Shown here piece after piece: positions 8,500 to 17,063 of a stretch of 64,000 nucleotides of DNA. The notes beneath the pieces are model-generated. The model did not search any database, had not been told where the DNA came from, and saw only the letters and a program-made list of their open reading frames with translations. A program made the position numbers and the translations under genes. Source of the stretch: Bryobacterales bacterium (lineage in GTDB: Bacteria > Acidobacteriota > Terriglobia > Bryobacterales > Bryobacteraceae); assembly GCA_016721425.1 (NCBI GenBank), contig JADKID010000012.1:372001-436000 (forward strand), written 5' to 3'. Position 1 is the first letter of the stretch. Each line of letters starts with the position of its first letter.

Positions 8500-8753
8500 G
8501 GACGAAACGAGCCGCCCTCATCCTCGTAAGCCAGTGCCGCAAGGTCTTTGCACTTCACCCCGGCTTGAAGGCCGCGGCCGCCCTTGAAACTCCCATCGCG
8601 GAGCCGAAACGGTTTCGCCGTCGAGTTTGTTCTCGCTGCGACAACCGACCGCAATCCTTCCTCGACAAGCATTCGAAAACTGAGCCCATCTTTGGCGGCA
8701 AGCGCCTTGGCTTCCTCGAAGAGAGAATCCGCGATCTCAACGGTCGTCTTCAT
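8496..8753 (-). CDS. VapB-type antitoxin
   Basis: This 85-residue protein begins MKTTVEIADSLFEEAKALA, the beta-strand plus helix of a ribbon-helix-helix DNA-binding domain. A second helix (FRMLVEEGLRSVVAAR) follows, then a charged, flexible C-terminal half that would wrap the toxin. It directly precedes and overlaps the PIN toxin by four bases. It should neutralise the toxin and, with it, repress the promoter through the inverted repeat just upstream. Confidence 0.85.
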   Translation of the reverse strand: MKTTVEIADSLFEEAKALAAKDGLSFRMLVEEGLRSVVAARTNSTAKPFRLRDGSFKGGRGLQAGVKCKDLAALAYEDEGGSFRP

Positions 8754-8756
8754 GCC

Positions 8757-8783
8757 CCCATATTACCGTATTGTCGATATGGG
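8757..8783. promoter_or_regulatory. Inverted repeat upstream of vapB, candidate autoregulatory operator
   Basis: CCCATAT (8757-8763) and ATATGGG (8777-8783) form a 7-base perfect inverted repeat with a 13-base spacer, beginning three bases before the antitoxin start. Read on the minus strand, a further CCCATA lies upstream of the repeat as a direct copy. Position and symmetry fit the self-repression usual for vapBC operons. Confidence 0.5.
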
Positions 8784-8813
8784 TCGTATGGGTCCGGCCG
8801 GGCGAAATGCTCC

Positions 8814-9884
8814 CTATGCCGCAGTCAACTCCTCGTCGAAGCACACCGCCACCTTGCCGCACTTGCCCGACGCCATCAGCGAATAGGCCTGATCCACGTT
8901 GTCTAGCGCGAATCGGTGAGTCACCAAATCCGCCGGATGCAACTTCCACGTCACGAGCCTCTCCACCAACTCCTCCATCAGCCACGTCGAGGTCACCCAG
9001 GAGCCGAATATCGTCTTCTGGTCGTGGATGATGTCCGGCGACGGATTGAACTCCACACGCCCGCCCTCGCCCAGCATCACCATCCGGCCCCACTTGCGCG
9101 TCGCACGAATCGCCGTCGTCCGGGCGGTGTCGTTGGCCGAGCAATCCACCGCCCGCTCCACGCCCGCGCCGCCTGTCAGTTTGCGCACGTCGGCGACGTT
9201 GTCCGGGCCTGACATCAGCACCTCGTCGCACAGCCCCAGATCCTTCGCCAGTTGGAGCCTCTCCGGAATCACGTCGATGCCGATAATCGTGTGCGCGCCC
9301 AGCTTGCGGCAAAGCGCGCCGGTCGCCAGCCCCACCGGACCCAGGCCCGTGATCAATACCGCATCGTTGCCGCTAATGCCCACCTTCATCAAGCCCTCAT
9401 ACACCGTGCCGAATCCGCAGGCCACCTGCGCGCCATCGACAAACGACAACTCCGGCGGCAGCCATACCAAGTCCTTTTCCTCGGCCAGCAGGTAATCGGC
9501 CATGCCGCCGTCGCGCTGCCAGCCGTACGCCCGCCGGTACTTCTCGCTGGTGCAGGAGATCATGTAGCCGCGGCGGCAATCGTTGCACACGCCGCAGCCG
9601 GAGATGTGATAGACAATCACCCGGTCGCCCGCCGCAAAGCGGCGGCACCCCGGCCCCACTTCCACAATCTGCCCGCACGGCTCATGGCCGGCCACGACGC
9701 CCTGATACCCCTCCGGCCCCTTGCCGAGGTGCTCGTGATAGATGCACCGGATATCGGACCCGCAAATCGTCGACGCCTTCATGCGCAGCAGCACCTCGCC
9801 GTGACCCGGCTTCGGTACCGCCACTGACTTCAGCACGGTGGTGCTATCACCGGGCAAAAACGCTCCCTGCATTTGCTCGCTCAT
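8814..9884 (-). CDS. Zinc-dependent medium-chain alcohol/polyol dehydrogenase
   Basis: The 356-residue product has the family landmarks in order. The catalytic zinc Cys is in TICGSDI, GHEPCG carries the catalytic His/Glu pair, and the structural zinc site is CGVCNDCRRGYMISC. The NAD(P)-binding Rossmann motif is ITGLGPVGLATG. It should oxidise an alcohol or polyol, or reduce the matching ketone. The ATG at 9884 overlaps the TGA of the upstream aldo/keto reductase (ATGA), pointing to translational coupling; a longer reading 13 codons upstream is less likely. The paired oxidoreductases suggest a two-step sugar or polyol conversion, but the substrate is unknown. Confidence 0.88.
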   Translation of the reverse strand: MSEQMQGAFLPGDSTTVLKSVAVPKPGHGEVLLRMKASTICGSDIRCIYHEHLGKGPEGYQGVVAGHEPCGQIVEVGPGCRRFAAGDRVIVYHISGCGVCNDCRRGYMISCTSEKYRRAYGWQRDGGMADYLLAEEKDLVWLPPELSFVDGAQVACGFGTVYEGLMKVGISGNDAVLITGLGPVGLATGALCRKLGAHTIIGIDVIPERLQLAKDLGLCDEVLMSGPDNVADVRKLTGGAGVERAVDCSANDTARTTAIRATRKWGRMVMLGEGGRVEFNPSPDIIHDQKTIFGSWVTSTWLMEELVERLVTWKLHPADLVTHRFALDNVDQAYSLMASGKCGKVAVCFDEELTAA

Positions 9885-10924
9885 GATTTGATCACTCCAT
9901 CCAGATCCCAAAGGTCCTCCCACGTTTGGCCGTCACGCCACAAAAACACCTGCCCTTTGATCAGGCGGCAGTTCCGGTCGATGGCGGCGATTTCCGCCAT
10001 CTCCGCTTCCGATAGCGGCTCCATCACGGTGCACTTCAGGTTCGCAATATAGTTTTTGGGCGTGGTGGAAAACGGGATCGGCGTCTGGCCGCGCTGCACC
10101 GCCCACTTCACGCACACCACAGCCGGATGCACGCCCAGCCGCTTGGCAATCTTCAAGATGACCGGATCCTCGGTCGGCGCCGTGTCCTCCGGCGTCCTGT
10201 CCCGCTCCGGCCGCGCCGGCGAGCCCACCGGGCAATAGCCCACCGCCTGCACACCCATCCCGCGCACGAACTGGAACAGTTCCGGCTGCTGGAAGTGCGG
10301 GTGGAGCTCCATCTCGTTCACGGCCGGCTTCACCTTCGCGTCGTGCCACACCAGTTTGAGCTTTGGAATCGTCATGTTCGACGTGCCGATGTGGCGCACC
10401 AGGCCCAGCGCGACCAATTTCTCCATCGCCCGCCACGTTCGCATGAAATCGGCATGGATATACGGCTTCGCATCCGGACTGCGCGCATCCACGGAACAGT
10501 TGGGCGGATGGAAGTTCGGGAATGGCCAGTGCACCAGGTACAGATCGAGATACTTCAGGCCCAGATCGGCAATCGACTGCTTGCACGACTCGATCACATC
10601 CGCTTCGCCGTGCTTGTCGTTCCACAGCTTCGAGGTGACCCACAACTCTTCGCGCTTCAGCCCGCCCGCGAACATCTCCGCAAACGCCTGCCCGATGCGG
10701 GCCTCATTGCCGTAAACCGACGCGCAATCGATGTGCCGGTAGCCGGCGGCCACAGCACCCTTCACCGCTTCGGCCACCGCCGCGGCATTTACGTGATCGG
10801 ATCCAAACGTGCCCAAGCCAATCGCCGGCATACGCGCCCCTGTGAATAGCGTCCGCTGCGGCACACGGCCCGGGTCCATGCCGTCCGGCGCCGGAGCCCA
10901 GCGCGAAGTCGAAGATGCTGACAT
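9881..10924 (-). CDS. Aldo/keto reductase
   Basis: The product of about 347 residues carries the family core LFTGARMPAIGLGTFG. Catalytic residues are visible: Asp and Tyr in YRHIDCASVYGNE, Lys in VTSKLWNDKH and His in LYLVHWP. The phosphate-binding region is PIPFSTTPKNYIANL. It should reduce an aldehyde or sugar carbonyl with NADPH. The start is uncertain because several ATG codons lie within 35 codons. The one at 10924 is chosen because it leaves only a short leader before the conserved core and has a weak TTAGG upstream. Its stop overlaps the start of the alcohol dehydrogenase, so the two form an operon. It is transcribed away from the NmrA-like gene. Confidence 0.87.
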   Translation of the reverse strand: MSASSTSRWAPAPDGMDPGRVPQRTLFTGARMPAIGLGTFGSDHVNAAAVAEAVKGAVAAGYRHIDCASVYGNEARIGQAFAEMFAGGLKREELWVTSKLWNDKHGEADVIESCKQSIADLGLKYLDLYLVHWPFPNFHPPNCSVDARSPDAKPYIHADFMRTWRAMEKLVALGLVRHIGTSNMTIPKLKLVWHDAKVKPAVNEMELHPHFQQPELFQFVRGMGVQAVGYCPVGSPARPERDRTPEDTAPTEDPVILKIAKRLGVHPAVVCVKWAVQRGQTPIPFSTTPKNYIANLKCTVMEPLSEAEMAEIAAIDRNCRLIKGQVFLWRDGQTWEDLWDLDGVIKS

Positions 10925-11067
10925 ACCTAACATCATCGGCCACGGCGGCGGTGATAGCAAGCTGCCGTGCTCATTTTCTGCGGCAAAAATCGTTAACTGT
11001 GAGTCCAGCCACGCCGAGCCGCGCAATTCATGAATCCTTGCTTGGGCCGTCCGAATCCCAACATCAC

Positions 11068-12021
11068 ATGAGCACCGAGAAGAAAATCATCGCCGTTGTC
11101 GGCGCCACGGGCGCCCAGGGTGGGGGTCTCGCCCGCGCCATCCTGAGTGACCCCAGAAGCGAATTCGCAGTTCGCGCCATCACCCGTGACGTCAATTCAG
11201 ACAAGGCCCGCGCTCTGGCCGATCTGGGCGCCGAACTGGTAGCCGCGGATCTCGGCGACGCCGATAGCATCCGCGCCGCCTTCCAGGGCGCCTATGGCGC
11301 CTACTGCGTGACGTTCTTCTGGGCTCACTTCTCCCCCGAACGCGAGCTCGCCGAAGCCACCAACATGGCGCGTGCCGCCCGTGATGCGGGTCTCCAGCAT
11401 GTCGTCTGGTCGACGCTCGAAAATACTCTGAAATGGGTCCCTCTCGACGACGACCGAATGCCTACGCTCATGGGTAATTACAAGGTCCCCCACTTCGACT
11501 CCAAGGGCCAGGCCGATCAGGTCTTTACCGATCTCGGCGTTCCCACCACCTTCCTGCTCACCTCGTTCTACTGGGACAACTTCATATCTTTCGGCATGGG
11601 CCCGAAGAGGGGCCCCGACGGCCGCCTCGCCATCACCCTCCCGATGGGCAACAAGAAGCTCCCCGGCATCGCCGCCGAGGACATCGGACGCTGCGCCTAC
11701 GGCCTCTTCCAGCGCGGCCCCAAGCTGGCCGGTAAGTACGTTGGCGTGGCTGGCGAACATCTCACCGGCGAGCAGATGGCCGCGGCCTTCACCACCGTGC
11801 TGGGACAACCCGTTGCCTACAACGCAGTGGAGCCCGCCGTCTATCGCTCCTTCGGCTTCCCGGGAGCCGAGGATCTCGGCAATATGTTCCAGTTCAAGCG
11901 CGATTTCGAAGCGTACTTCTGCGGCGCCCGCAGCCTCGCCGTTTCCCGCGCCCTTAACCCCGCCCTACTTACATTTGACCAGTGGCTGATGGATAATAGG
12001 GCGAGCATTCCAATCGAATGA
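11068..12021 (+). CDS. NmrA-like NAD(P)-binding protein
   Basis: The 317-residue product starts with a Rossmann strand and dinucleotide loop, IIAVVGATGAQGGGLARAIL (residues 6-25), followed by AITRDVNSDKARAL and AADLGDADSI. This is the pattern of atypical short-chain dehydrogenases of the NmrA/HSCARG group, which bind NAD(P) and act as redox sensors or quinone reductases. The canonical catalytic Tyr-x-x-x-Lys is not evident, as is usual for this group. The ATG at 11068 directly precedes the Rossmann fold. The gene overlaps the DUF1848 gene by ATGA. The link between the two products is not obvious. Confidence 0.85.
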   Translation: MSTEKKIIAVVGATGAQGGGLARAILSDPRSEFAVRAITRDVNSDKARALADLGAELVAADLGDADSIRAAFQGAYGAYCVTFFWAHFSPERELAEATNMARAARDAGLQHVVWSTLENTLKWVPLDDDRMPTLMGNYKVPHFDSKGQADQVFTDLGVPTTFLLTSFYWDNFISFGMGPKRGPDGRLAITLPMGNKKLPGIAAEDIGRCAYGLFQRGPKLAGKYVGVAGEHLTGEQMAAAFTTVLGQPVAYNAVEPAVYRSFGFPGAEDLGNMFQFKRDFEAYFCGARSLAVSRALNPALLTFDQWLMDNRASIPIE

Positions 12022-12911
12022 TCGTATCGGCCAGCTATCGCACCGACATCCCCGCCTTCTACGGCGAGTGGTTTATAAATCGGCTGCACGCCGGCTACTG
12101 CAACGTCTTCAACCCCTATTCCCGCAAGCCCTACGCCGTCGACCTCCGCCCGGAGGCGGTCGACGGCTTCGTCTTTTGGACCAAGAACCTGACGCCGTTC
12201 CTCCCCCGCCTCGCGGAAGTTCATGAGCGAGGCTACCCCTTCATCGTCCAGTACACCATCAACTCCTATCCGCGTGAGCTGGAGACCTCGGTCATCGATT
12301 CCGCCCGCTCCGTTCAGCACATGCACCGCCTGGCGCGCGACTATTCGCCGCTCTGCCCCATCTGGCGCTACGATCCCATTCTGATCTCCACGCTCACGCC
12401 CGCAGAGGCCCACCTGGAACACTTCGCACGCCTCGCCGCCGTGCTGGAAGGCGCCACCAACGAGGTGGTCATCTCCTTCGCCCAGGTCTACGAAAAGTCC
12501 CAACTCAATCTGAACATCGCCGCCGCACACGATCACTTCAAATGGCACAATCCGGACGACGCCGCCAAGCTCGCCCTCGCTGCCCGCTTCGTCGAGATCG
12601 CCGCCAGACACGGCATGACCCTCACCGTCTGCTCGCAGCGCGATTACACCGTCGCCGGATCTCAGCCAGCCCGCTGCATCGACGCCAGCCGCCTCGCAGC
12701 CATCGCCGGACACAGAATCAGCGCCCCCATCAAGGGCAACCGCGCCGAATGTTGCTGCCACGAGTCGCGCGACATCGGCGAATACGACACCTGTCCGCAC
12801 GGCTGCGTCTATTGCTATGCCGTCCGCTCACCCGGCTTGGCCCGCAGCCGCTATCACAGCCACGACCCCCAGTCCGAGTTCCTCTACCACCCGACCGCCA
12901 AGACGCACTAG
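12018..12911 (+). CDS. DUF1848 family protein with cysteine-rich C-terminus
   Basis: The 297-residue product begins MIVSASYRTDIPAFYGEWF and contains GFVFWTKNLTPFLPRL, both typical of the DUF1848 family. The C-terminus carries CCCHESRDIGEYDTCPHGCVYCYA, in which CxxGCxYCYA resembles iron-sulfur ligand spacing in radical SAM and photoproduct-lyase-like proteins. The biochemical role is not established to my knowledge; a metal or Fe-S cofactor is an inference from the cysteines. It is translationally coupled to the NmrA-like gene and overlaps the next gene's end by four bases on the opposite strand. Confidence 0.8.
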   Translation: MIVSASYRTDIPAFYGEWFINRLHAGYCNVFNPYSRKPYAVDLRPEAVDGFVFWTKNLTPFLPRLAEVHERGYPFIVQYTINSYPRELETSVIDSARSVQHMHRLARDYSPLCPIWRYDPILISTLTPAEAHLEHFARLAAVLEGATNEVVISFAQVYEKSQLNLNIAAAHDHFKWHNPDDAAKLALAARFVEIAARHGMTLTVCSQRDYTVAGSQPARCIDASRLAAIAGHRISAPIKGNRAECCCHESRDIGEYDTCPHGCVYCYAVRSPGLARSRYHSHDPQSEFLYHPTAKTH

Positions 12912-14170
12912 CGCCGAAAACTTACATTCACTTCCTCACCCGTGCGCGCCCGGGCGCGGCCCTCCGCCCGGTCAATCTGCCCGCCCATCATCTGCACACG
13001 GATCGTCCCGCTGGCCTCCGCGTTCGCAATCCGCCTCACGCGGATCGTCACGTCGTTCATGGTCTGGGTCTCAACGCGCCCATAGAACGCCGGGCTCGAT
13101 TGCCCCCGAAACTCCAGCATCGCCTCGCCGTTCGCGTTCACTTCCAGCCGCGCCTCGGATAGGCTCATCTGCCGCCCGTTGGTCACCCAGAAGGATCCGA
13201 TGCCCGTCGAGCTCGCGCTCAACGCCTGCGCGTTGCGGTTGTCGCGCATGCCCGAGTTCGCCCATCCGGAGCCCGCTGCCCCACCCTGCCGCAGCTCAGC
13301 CCGAAACTCGCCGCTCCCGCGCGCCATAACTCCACTCACCGAAACCCCCACCATTCGATCCCCGCGCAGCTCCACGCTCCCCTGCCCGCTCGCGCCCATA
13401 TTGCGCAGCCCCTGAGTGATCTCCAGAGCCACGCTGTCTCCGCGCCGGCTCCAGCGCCCGCCCAGATCGTAAGACGCCCCGCTCCCGCGCATCTCCAGCC
13501 GGAACTCGCCGTTGCGCATCAGATCCACGCGGGCCTCCGTGATGTCCGAAGACGGGCCATTGCGCTGTTCAAAGCGGCCCACGCCCATCACGGTACCGCT
13601 GAACTCGCCGCCGCCACTATTCTCACGATTCCCACCCCATCCGGTACCGCTACTCGGCGCACCGCTGTTCGGAATGGCGCTGTTCAGGCTGCTGTCCGCG
13701 GCCCCCCGCCACCCGGCGCTCTCCCACTTGCTCAGCCCGCCGCGATTCTCCCATTCGATCCTCGCCGTGTAGCCCTCATCCCCGCCCTGCGAATCGCGAA
13801 TCCGGACCTTCGCCGTCCACGAATTGTCGGCGCTGGGCGCTTCCAACAGAGTCTGCTCGCCGCGCCCGTCCACTCCGCGAAACTTGAAATTCGCCAGCCC
13901 GTTTCCGCCCGGCAGCGGCTGCGAACACTCGGTGCCTTCATCGCTGGACGGCCGCCCCGCCAGCGTTTCCAACGCCACTTTCTCCCCGCGCACATGGACG
14001 ATCGTCTCGATATCCACCCGCACCCGGATCGTGCAATACCCGCTCGCCTTGTTCGCATCGTAGTCGCCCGTGCGCTTCGGCGTGATGTCTGTCCACTCAC
14101 CCGCCACGGCCAGGCCGCTCAGCAATCCAACTGCGATCACCGCGCGCCGCACACCCTGCCCATGCTGCAT
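12908..14170 (-). CDS. Secreted protein with GVDGRG two-cysteine domain and duplicated beta repeats; function unknown
   Basis: The 420-residue product has a signal peptide (AVIAVGLLSGLAVA) and, at about residues 40-140, a domain with two cysteines (GYCTIRVRV and EGTECSQP), the motif FKFRGVDGRG and the closing GGDEGYTARIEW. The same domain occurs in the secreted protein at 21807-22733. A Gly/Ser/Asn-rich linker follows. The C-terminus then holds two copies of a roughly 95-residue repeat, starting at GVGRFEQRNG and GIGSFWVTNG, each with a T/SEAR(V/L) and NGE core. GGAGG lies upstream of the ATG. I do not recognise either domain by name. It is probably extracytoplasmic, with the two cysteines likely forming a disulfide. 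Confidence 0.8.
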   Translation of the reverse strand: MQHGQGVRRAVIAVGLLSGLAVAGEWTDITPKRTGDYDANKASGYCTIRVRVDIETIVHVRGEKVALETLAGRPSSDEGTECSQPLPGGNGLANFKFRGVDGRGEQTLLEAPSADNSWTAKVRIRDSQGGDEGYTARIEWENRGGLSKWESAGWRGAADSSLNSAIPNSGAPSSGTGWGGNRENSGGGEFSGTVMGVGRFEQRNGPSSDITEARVDLMRNGEFRLEMRGSGASYDLGGRWSRRGDSVALEITQGLRNMGASGQGSVELRGDRMVGVSVSGVMARGSGEFRAELRQGGAAGSGWANSGMRDNRNAQALSASSTGIGSFWVTNGRQMSLSEARLEVNANGEAMLEFRGQSSPAFYGRVETQTMNDVTIRVRRIANAEASGTIRVQMMGGQIDRAEGRARARTGEEVNVSFRR

Positions 14171-14275
14171 ACAGAATCCTCCGCGCTCATTCTACGTCCC
14201 ACGCCCGCAAAACGACAGCCCGCCGATTGCGCGCGGATTCTCCCCCCTGCTAGCGTCATAGTGTAGATCCGCACC

Positions 14276-15523
14276 ATGAGCCAGCACCCCTCCCCCGATT
14301 GCCCGCAACGTAAGACCGTCCGTACGCGCCGCGTCGATGAGGTCACGTCGCTCCACGAAATCTTCACGCATTGCCTGCCGGCCTTTGGCGGGGCGTATCT
14401 GCGCCGCATCTACAACATCCTCGATACCGCCATCGGCCAGGGTTGCCCGCTCACCCTCGCCATCGCCGGCCCCATCACCGTCTCCGGCCAGCATCAGACC
14501 TGGCTCATCCCGCTGCTGGAAACCGGCTGGGTCGCCTACATCGCCGGAACCGACGCCATGTGCTACCACGACGGCCACCGCTCGCTCGACGGCTGGCGCG
14601 ACCCCGTCCACGAGGTGCCCATCTTCGGCGACGACGGCGCCCTGCGCGACGAGAAGACCATCCGCGTCACGGACATGGCGTTTGACGAGGACGTACTGCT
14701 CGATCAGGACCGCTTCATCACTGCCCTGCTCCGCCAGCCCGAGTTTCAGAAGAAGATGAGCGGCACTGAGCTACGCAACCTCCTCGGCCGCCGCTTTGGC
14801 GCGCTGGAACAGCGCAATGGCGTGGAGCCCGGCCTGCTCGCCACGTGCCACAAGCTCGGCATCCCCTTCTTCGTCGGCGCCCCTGGCGACGGCAGCGTCT
14901 TCCTCAACTCCATGAAGCTCTGGGCCATGAAGAAGGCCGGCCTGCTCGATCACTACGAGTTCGAGCTCGACATCCACGCCGAGGTCTTCGAAAGCTGCGC
15001 CTACCACTACTGGGGCCTCTTCGAATCCGAGACCAAAGCCCTGGCGACGTTCGTCCTAGGCGGCGGCGTGCCCAAGAACTTCAACCTCCAACCCGAGCCC
15101 GCCCTCGGCCAGGTGCTGGGCCTGCCTGATGTCACCGGCTATCACTTCGACGTCCAGATCGTCAGCTCGCCCGTCACCGACGGCTCGCTTTCTTCGTGCT
15201 TTCCCGCCGAGGCCGTCACCTGGGGCAAGGTGGATCGCCACGTCTACCACCAGACCACCGAATCCATGCAGGCCGATTACTCCATCGTCCTGCCCTTCCT
15301 CATCAAGGCTCTGCTCGACAACCGCGCCCGCTACGAGCGCCTCCGCGACGAGCTAGGCGAGGAGCATCTCTTCGCCAGCCACCCCCAGGCCAAGGGCTAC
15401 CTGCGCTCGCGCGATGGCTACCGGCTCTACGACAAGCGCGACGAGCTCACTGAAAAGCTCCGCCTCGCCGTGAAGGACAACAAGGAGTGGCTGGCTGGGA
15501 CGCTCGATTACCCGTTGGCCTGA
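14276..15523 (+). CDS. Deoxyhypusine-synthase-like enzyme
   Basis: The 415-residue product matches the bacterial deoxyhypusine-synthase-like family. It has LTLAIAGPITVSGQ in the first NAD-binding region, an ELDIHAEV segment, and FVLGGGVPKNF, where the Lys corresponds to the catalytic lysine region of deoxyhypusine synthase. Archaeal and eukaryotic enzymes transfer a butylamine group from spermidine to eIF5A. Bacteria lack eIF5A, and their homologues may act on other amines, for example in homospermidine or agmatine-type polyamine chemistry. Its true substrate is therefore open. The stop overlaps the 3' end of the convergent membrane-protein gene by 16 bases. Confidence 0.8.
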   Translation: MSQHPSPDCPQRKTVRTRRVDEVTSLHEIFTHCLPAFGGAYLRRIYNILDTAIGQGCPLTLAIAGPITVSGQHQTWLIPLLETGWVAYIAGTDAMCYHDGHRSLDGWRDPVHEVPIFGDDGALRDEKTIRVTDMAFDEDVLLDQDRFITALLRQPEFQKKMSGTELRNLLGRRFGALEQRNGVEPGLLATCHKLGIPFFVGAPGDGSVFLNSMKLWAMKKAGLLDHYEFELDIHAEVFESCAYHYWGLFESETKALATFVLGGGVPKNFNLQPEPALGQVLGLPDVTGYHFDVQIVSSPVTDGSLSSCFPAEAVTWGKVDRHVYHQTTESMQADYSIVLPFLIKALLDNRARYERLRDELGEEHLFASHPQAKGYLRSRDGYRLYDKRDELTEKLRLAVKDNKEWLAGTLDYPLA

Positions 15524-16026
15524 TCGTCGTCGTCCTTGAACAACGTCCGCGTGTTCGCCCACAATCCCGGCCTCTCCAACTGACCCCATCGATAGGCCAG
15601 CCACAGCGAGACCAGGCCCAACGGCCGCGCCACCACGCCGGCCCACCGCCACCCTGTCGCGCTCGCCACCAGCCATGCCAGCGCCTCGGCCATCAACCAG
15701 CCGCCGCCCACCCAGGCAAACGCCACCCACTGATTCCGGGTCGGCCCCAGCCCAGTCCCCCGCATCGCGCGGACCTCCCCCAAATACCGCCACCAGAAAA
15801 ACGCGGCCCCAGCCAGCAACACAAACCCCAACCCCGGCCCGCCCGCCCGGCACAACTCCACCCACGGCACGCTCGCCGGCAGGCACACGAATACCGAAGC
15901 CGAGAAGAACACTCCCAACCCCGCGTAGATCCCCCGCCGCCGCAACCGTTCCTGCACACCGCGCCAAGCCCGCATCTCCAGCTCCGGCGAAGGCCCCGGA
16001 TCACCAGTGAGAATGGTCTCTCTCAT
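15508..16026 (-). CDS. Membrane protein paired with ECF sigma factor, copy 2; candidate anti-sigma
   Basis: The 172-residue product begins MRETIL, has an amphipathic charged N-terminus of about 35 residues, and then about four hydrophobic segments (for example GLGVFFSASVFVCLP and FVLLAGAAFFWWRYL). It ends in an acidic tail, FKDDDDQ. It is paralogous to the protein at 16545-17063: both share RETIL/KETIL, a VFF segment, AGAAFFWWR/AGAYFWWRF and RGTGL at equivalent positions. Each copy overlaps its own sigma gene by ATGA, the usual arrangement of a sigma factor with its membrane regulator. No recognised zinc anti-sigma motif is visible, so the anti-sigma role is an inference from context. Confidence 0.75.
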   Translation of the reverse strand: MRETILTGDPGPSPELEMRAWRGVQERLRRRGIYAGLGVFFSASVFVCLPASVPWVELCRAGGPGLGFVLLAGAAFFWWRYLGEVRAMRGTGLGPTRNQWVAFAWVGGGWLMAEALAWLVASATGWRWAGVVARPLGLVSLWLAYRWGQLERPGLWANTRTLFKDDDDQANG

Positions 16027-16493
16027 CGCACACTCCTCAACCGCTCTCTCGCTCGATGGACTTTGGTTCGCGCCGTCGCTGCCTCAATGCCCAGCATCAC
16101 GGCGATTTCGTTGTAGGGAAGTTCATGTTCAACGTGCAGCAGCAGCGCCGCGCGGTCCACCTCGGGCAGTGCCTGCAACTCCGCCAGCACGGCCCGTAGT
16201 TCGTCGCGTGTGTCTTGACCCGATCCGCCGGCTACCACCTCCGGCATCTCGCCACGACGCCGCTCCCGCCGCCACTGCTGCCGGTAGAGATTGCGCACGA
16301 TCGTCAGCAGGTAAGCGCGCACGGAGCTCAACTGCACACGGTTGCCCGCCTCCCAGATCCGCAGGAACGCCTCCGCCGTCAGATCGTCCGCCTCTGCCGC
16401 GCTACCGCTCAAGCCGAGCGCAAAGCGGTAGACCGCGCGCGAATGATCGCGATACAGATCGTTGAACCCGCCGGCGCTCTGCACAACATCCAT
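16023..16493 (-). CDS. ECF (sigma-70 family) RNA polymerase sigma factor, copy 2
   Basis: The 156-residue product has the two regions of ECF sigma factors. Region 2 spans FNDLYRDHSRAVYRFALGL to AEAFLRIWEAG, and region 4, with its helix-turn-helix, ends with ELPYNEIAVMLGIEAATART. It is about 80 percent identical by eye to the sigma factor at 17060-17530, with an identical 35-residue central-to-C-terminal core (GQDTRDELRAVLAELQALP onwards). Its stop overlaps the start of the membrane protein by four bases. The sequence just upstream of its ATG is also conserved between the two copies. Confidence 0.92.
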   Translation of the reverse strand: MDVVQSAGGFNDLYRDHSRAVYRFALGLSGSAAEADDLTAEAFLRIWEAGNRVQLSSVRAYLLTIVRNLYRQQWRRERRRGEMPEVVAGGSGQDTRDELRAVLAELQALPEVDRAALLLHVEHELPYNEIAVMLGIEAATARTKVHRARERLRSVR

Positions 16494-16529
16494 CTCACTA
16501 GACGATATCCGCTCGGGCGCCGATTGTTC
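16494..16529 (-). promoter_or_regulatory. Conserved block upstream of sigma copy 2
   Basis: Read on the minus strand, this 36-base block starts with GAACAA and ends TCTAGTGAG directly before the ATG. It aligns without gaps to 17531-17566 upstream of the other sigma gene: 6 of 6 bases in GAACAA and 22 of the following 30. A GAAC element followed by a GATATCGTCTAG stretch resembles ECF-type promoters, so it may be an autoregulated promoter. Confidence 0.4.
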
Positions 16530-16544
16530 GTCGCGATACCGGAA

Positions 16545-17063
16545 TTATTGCTTTTCTTCGTCGTCCGGTGCCGGGAAGAGCGTCTGGACCGTCTTCACCT
16601 CGGAGACCGGCATGACCTGCCGCAGCTTCTCCCCCAACCAGACAGCGGCAAAGCCGCCTACCGGGAAGATTGGGAATTGAGAGTTGGTATCCCGCCATCC
16701 GTGGGCCAGCGCCGAGGCCGCTTCGCCGATCAGTGCGCCACCAGCCAGCCAGGCCAGCCTCGGCCAGATGCCCCGCTCTGGCGGGAGCCCCGTGCCGCGC
16801 AGATCGCGGCACGCCTGCACAAACCGCCACCAGAAGTACGCTCCGGCCGCCAGCAACGCCGTCGCCACCCACATCCCGCCCGCCTGGATCATCTCCACCA
16901 GCGGATGGCGCACCGAGGTCGCGCTGAAGACGAGGGTTGTGAAGAAGACAGCCAACGCGACATTGACTGTCTTGGCTCGCAGCGCGGCCCGCGTTCGCCG
17001 CAGCGATTCCAACTCCAGGCCCTCGCGGCGCTCCAGATTGACAGGCAGAATCGTCTCTTTCAT
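16545..17063 (-). CDS. Membrane protein paired with ECF sigma factor, copy 1; candidate anti-sigma
   Basis: The 172-residue product has the same length and layout as its paralogue at 15508-16026. It begins MKETIL, continues with a charged N-terminus, and then has hydrophobic segments (VALAVFFTTLVFSATS, WVATALLAAGAYFWW, LAWLAGGALIGEAASAL). The C-terminus is acidic and ends PAPDDEEKQ. Its start overlaps the stop of the sigma gene at 17060-17530 by ATGA. The two membrane proteins have diverged much more than the two sigma factors, as expected if each binds a different signal. The role as anti-sigma or sensor is inferred. Confidence 0.75.
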   Translation of the reverse strand: MKETILPVNLERREGLELESLRRTRAALRAKTVNVALAVFFTTLVFSATSVRHPLVEMIQAGGMWVATALLAAGAYFWWRFVQACRDLRGTGLPPERGIWPRLAWLAGGALIGEAASALAHGWRDTNSQFPIFPVGGFAAVWLGEKLRQVMPVSEVKTVQTLFPAPDDEEKQ

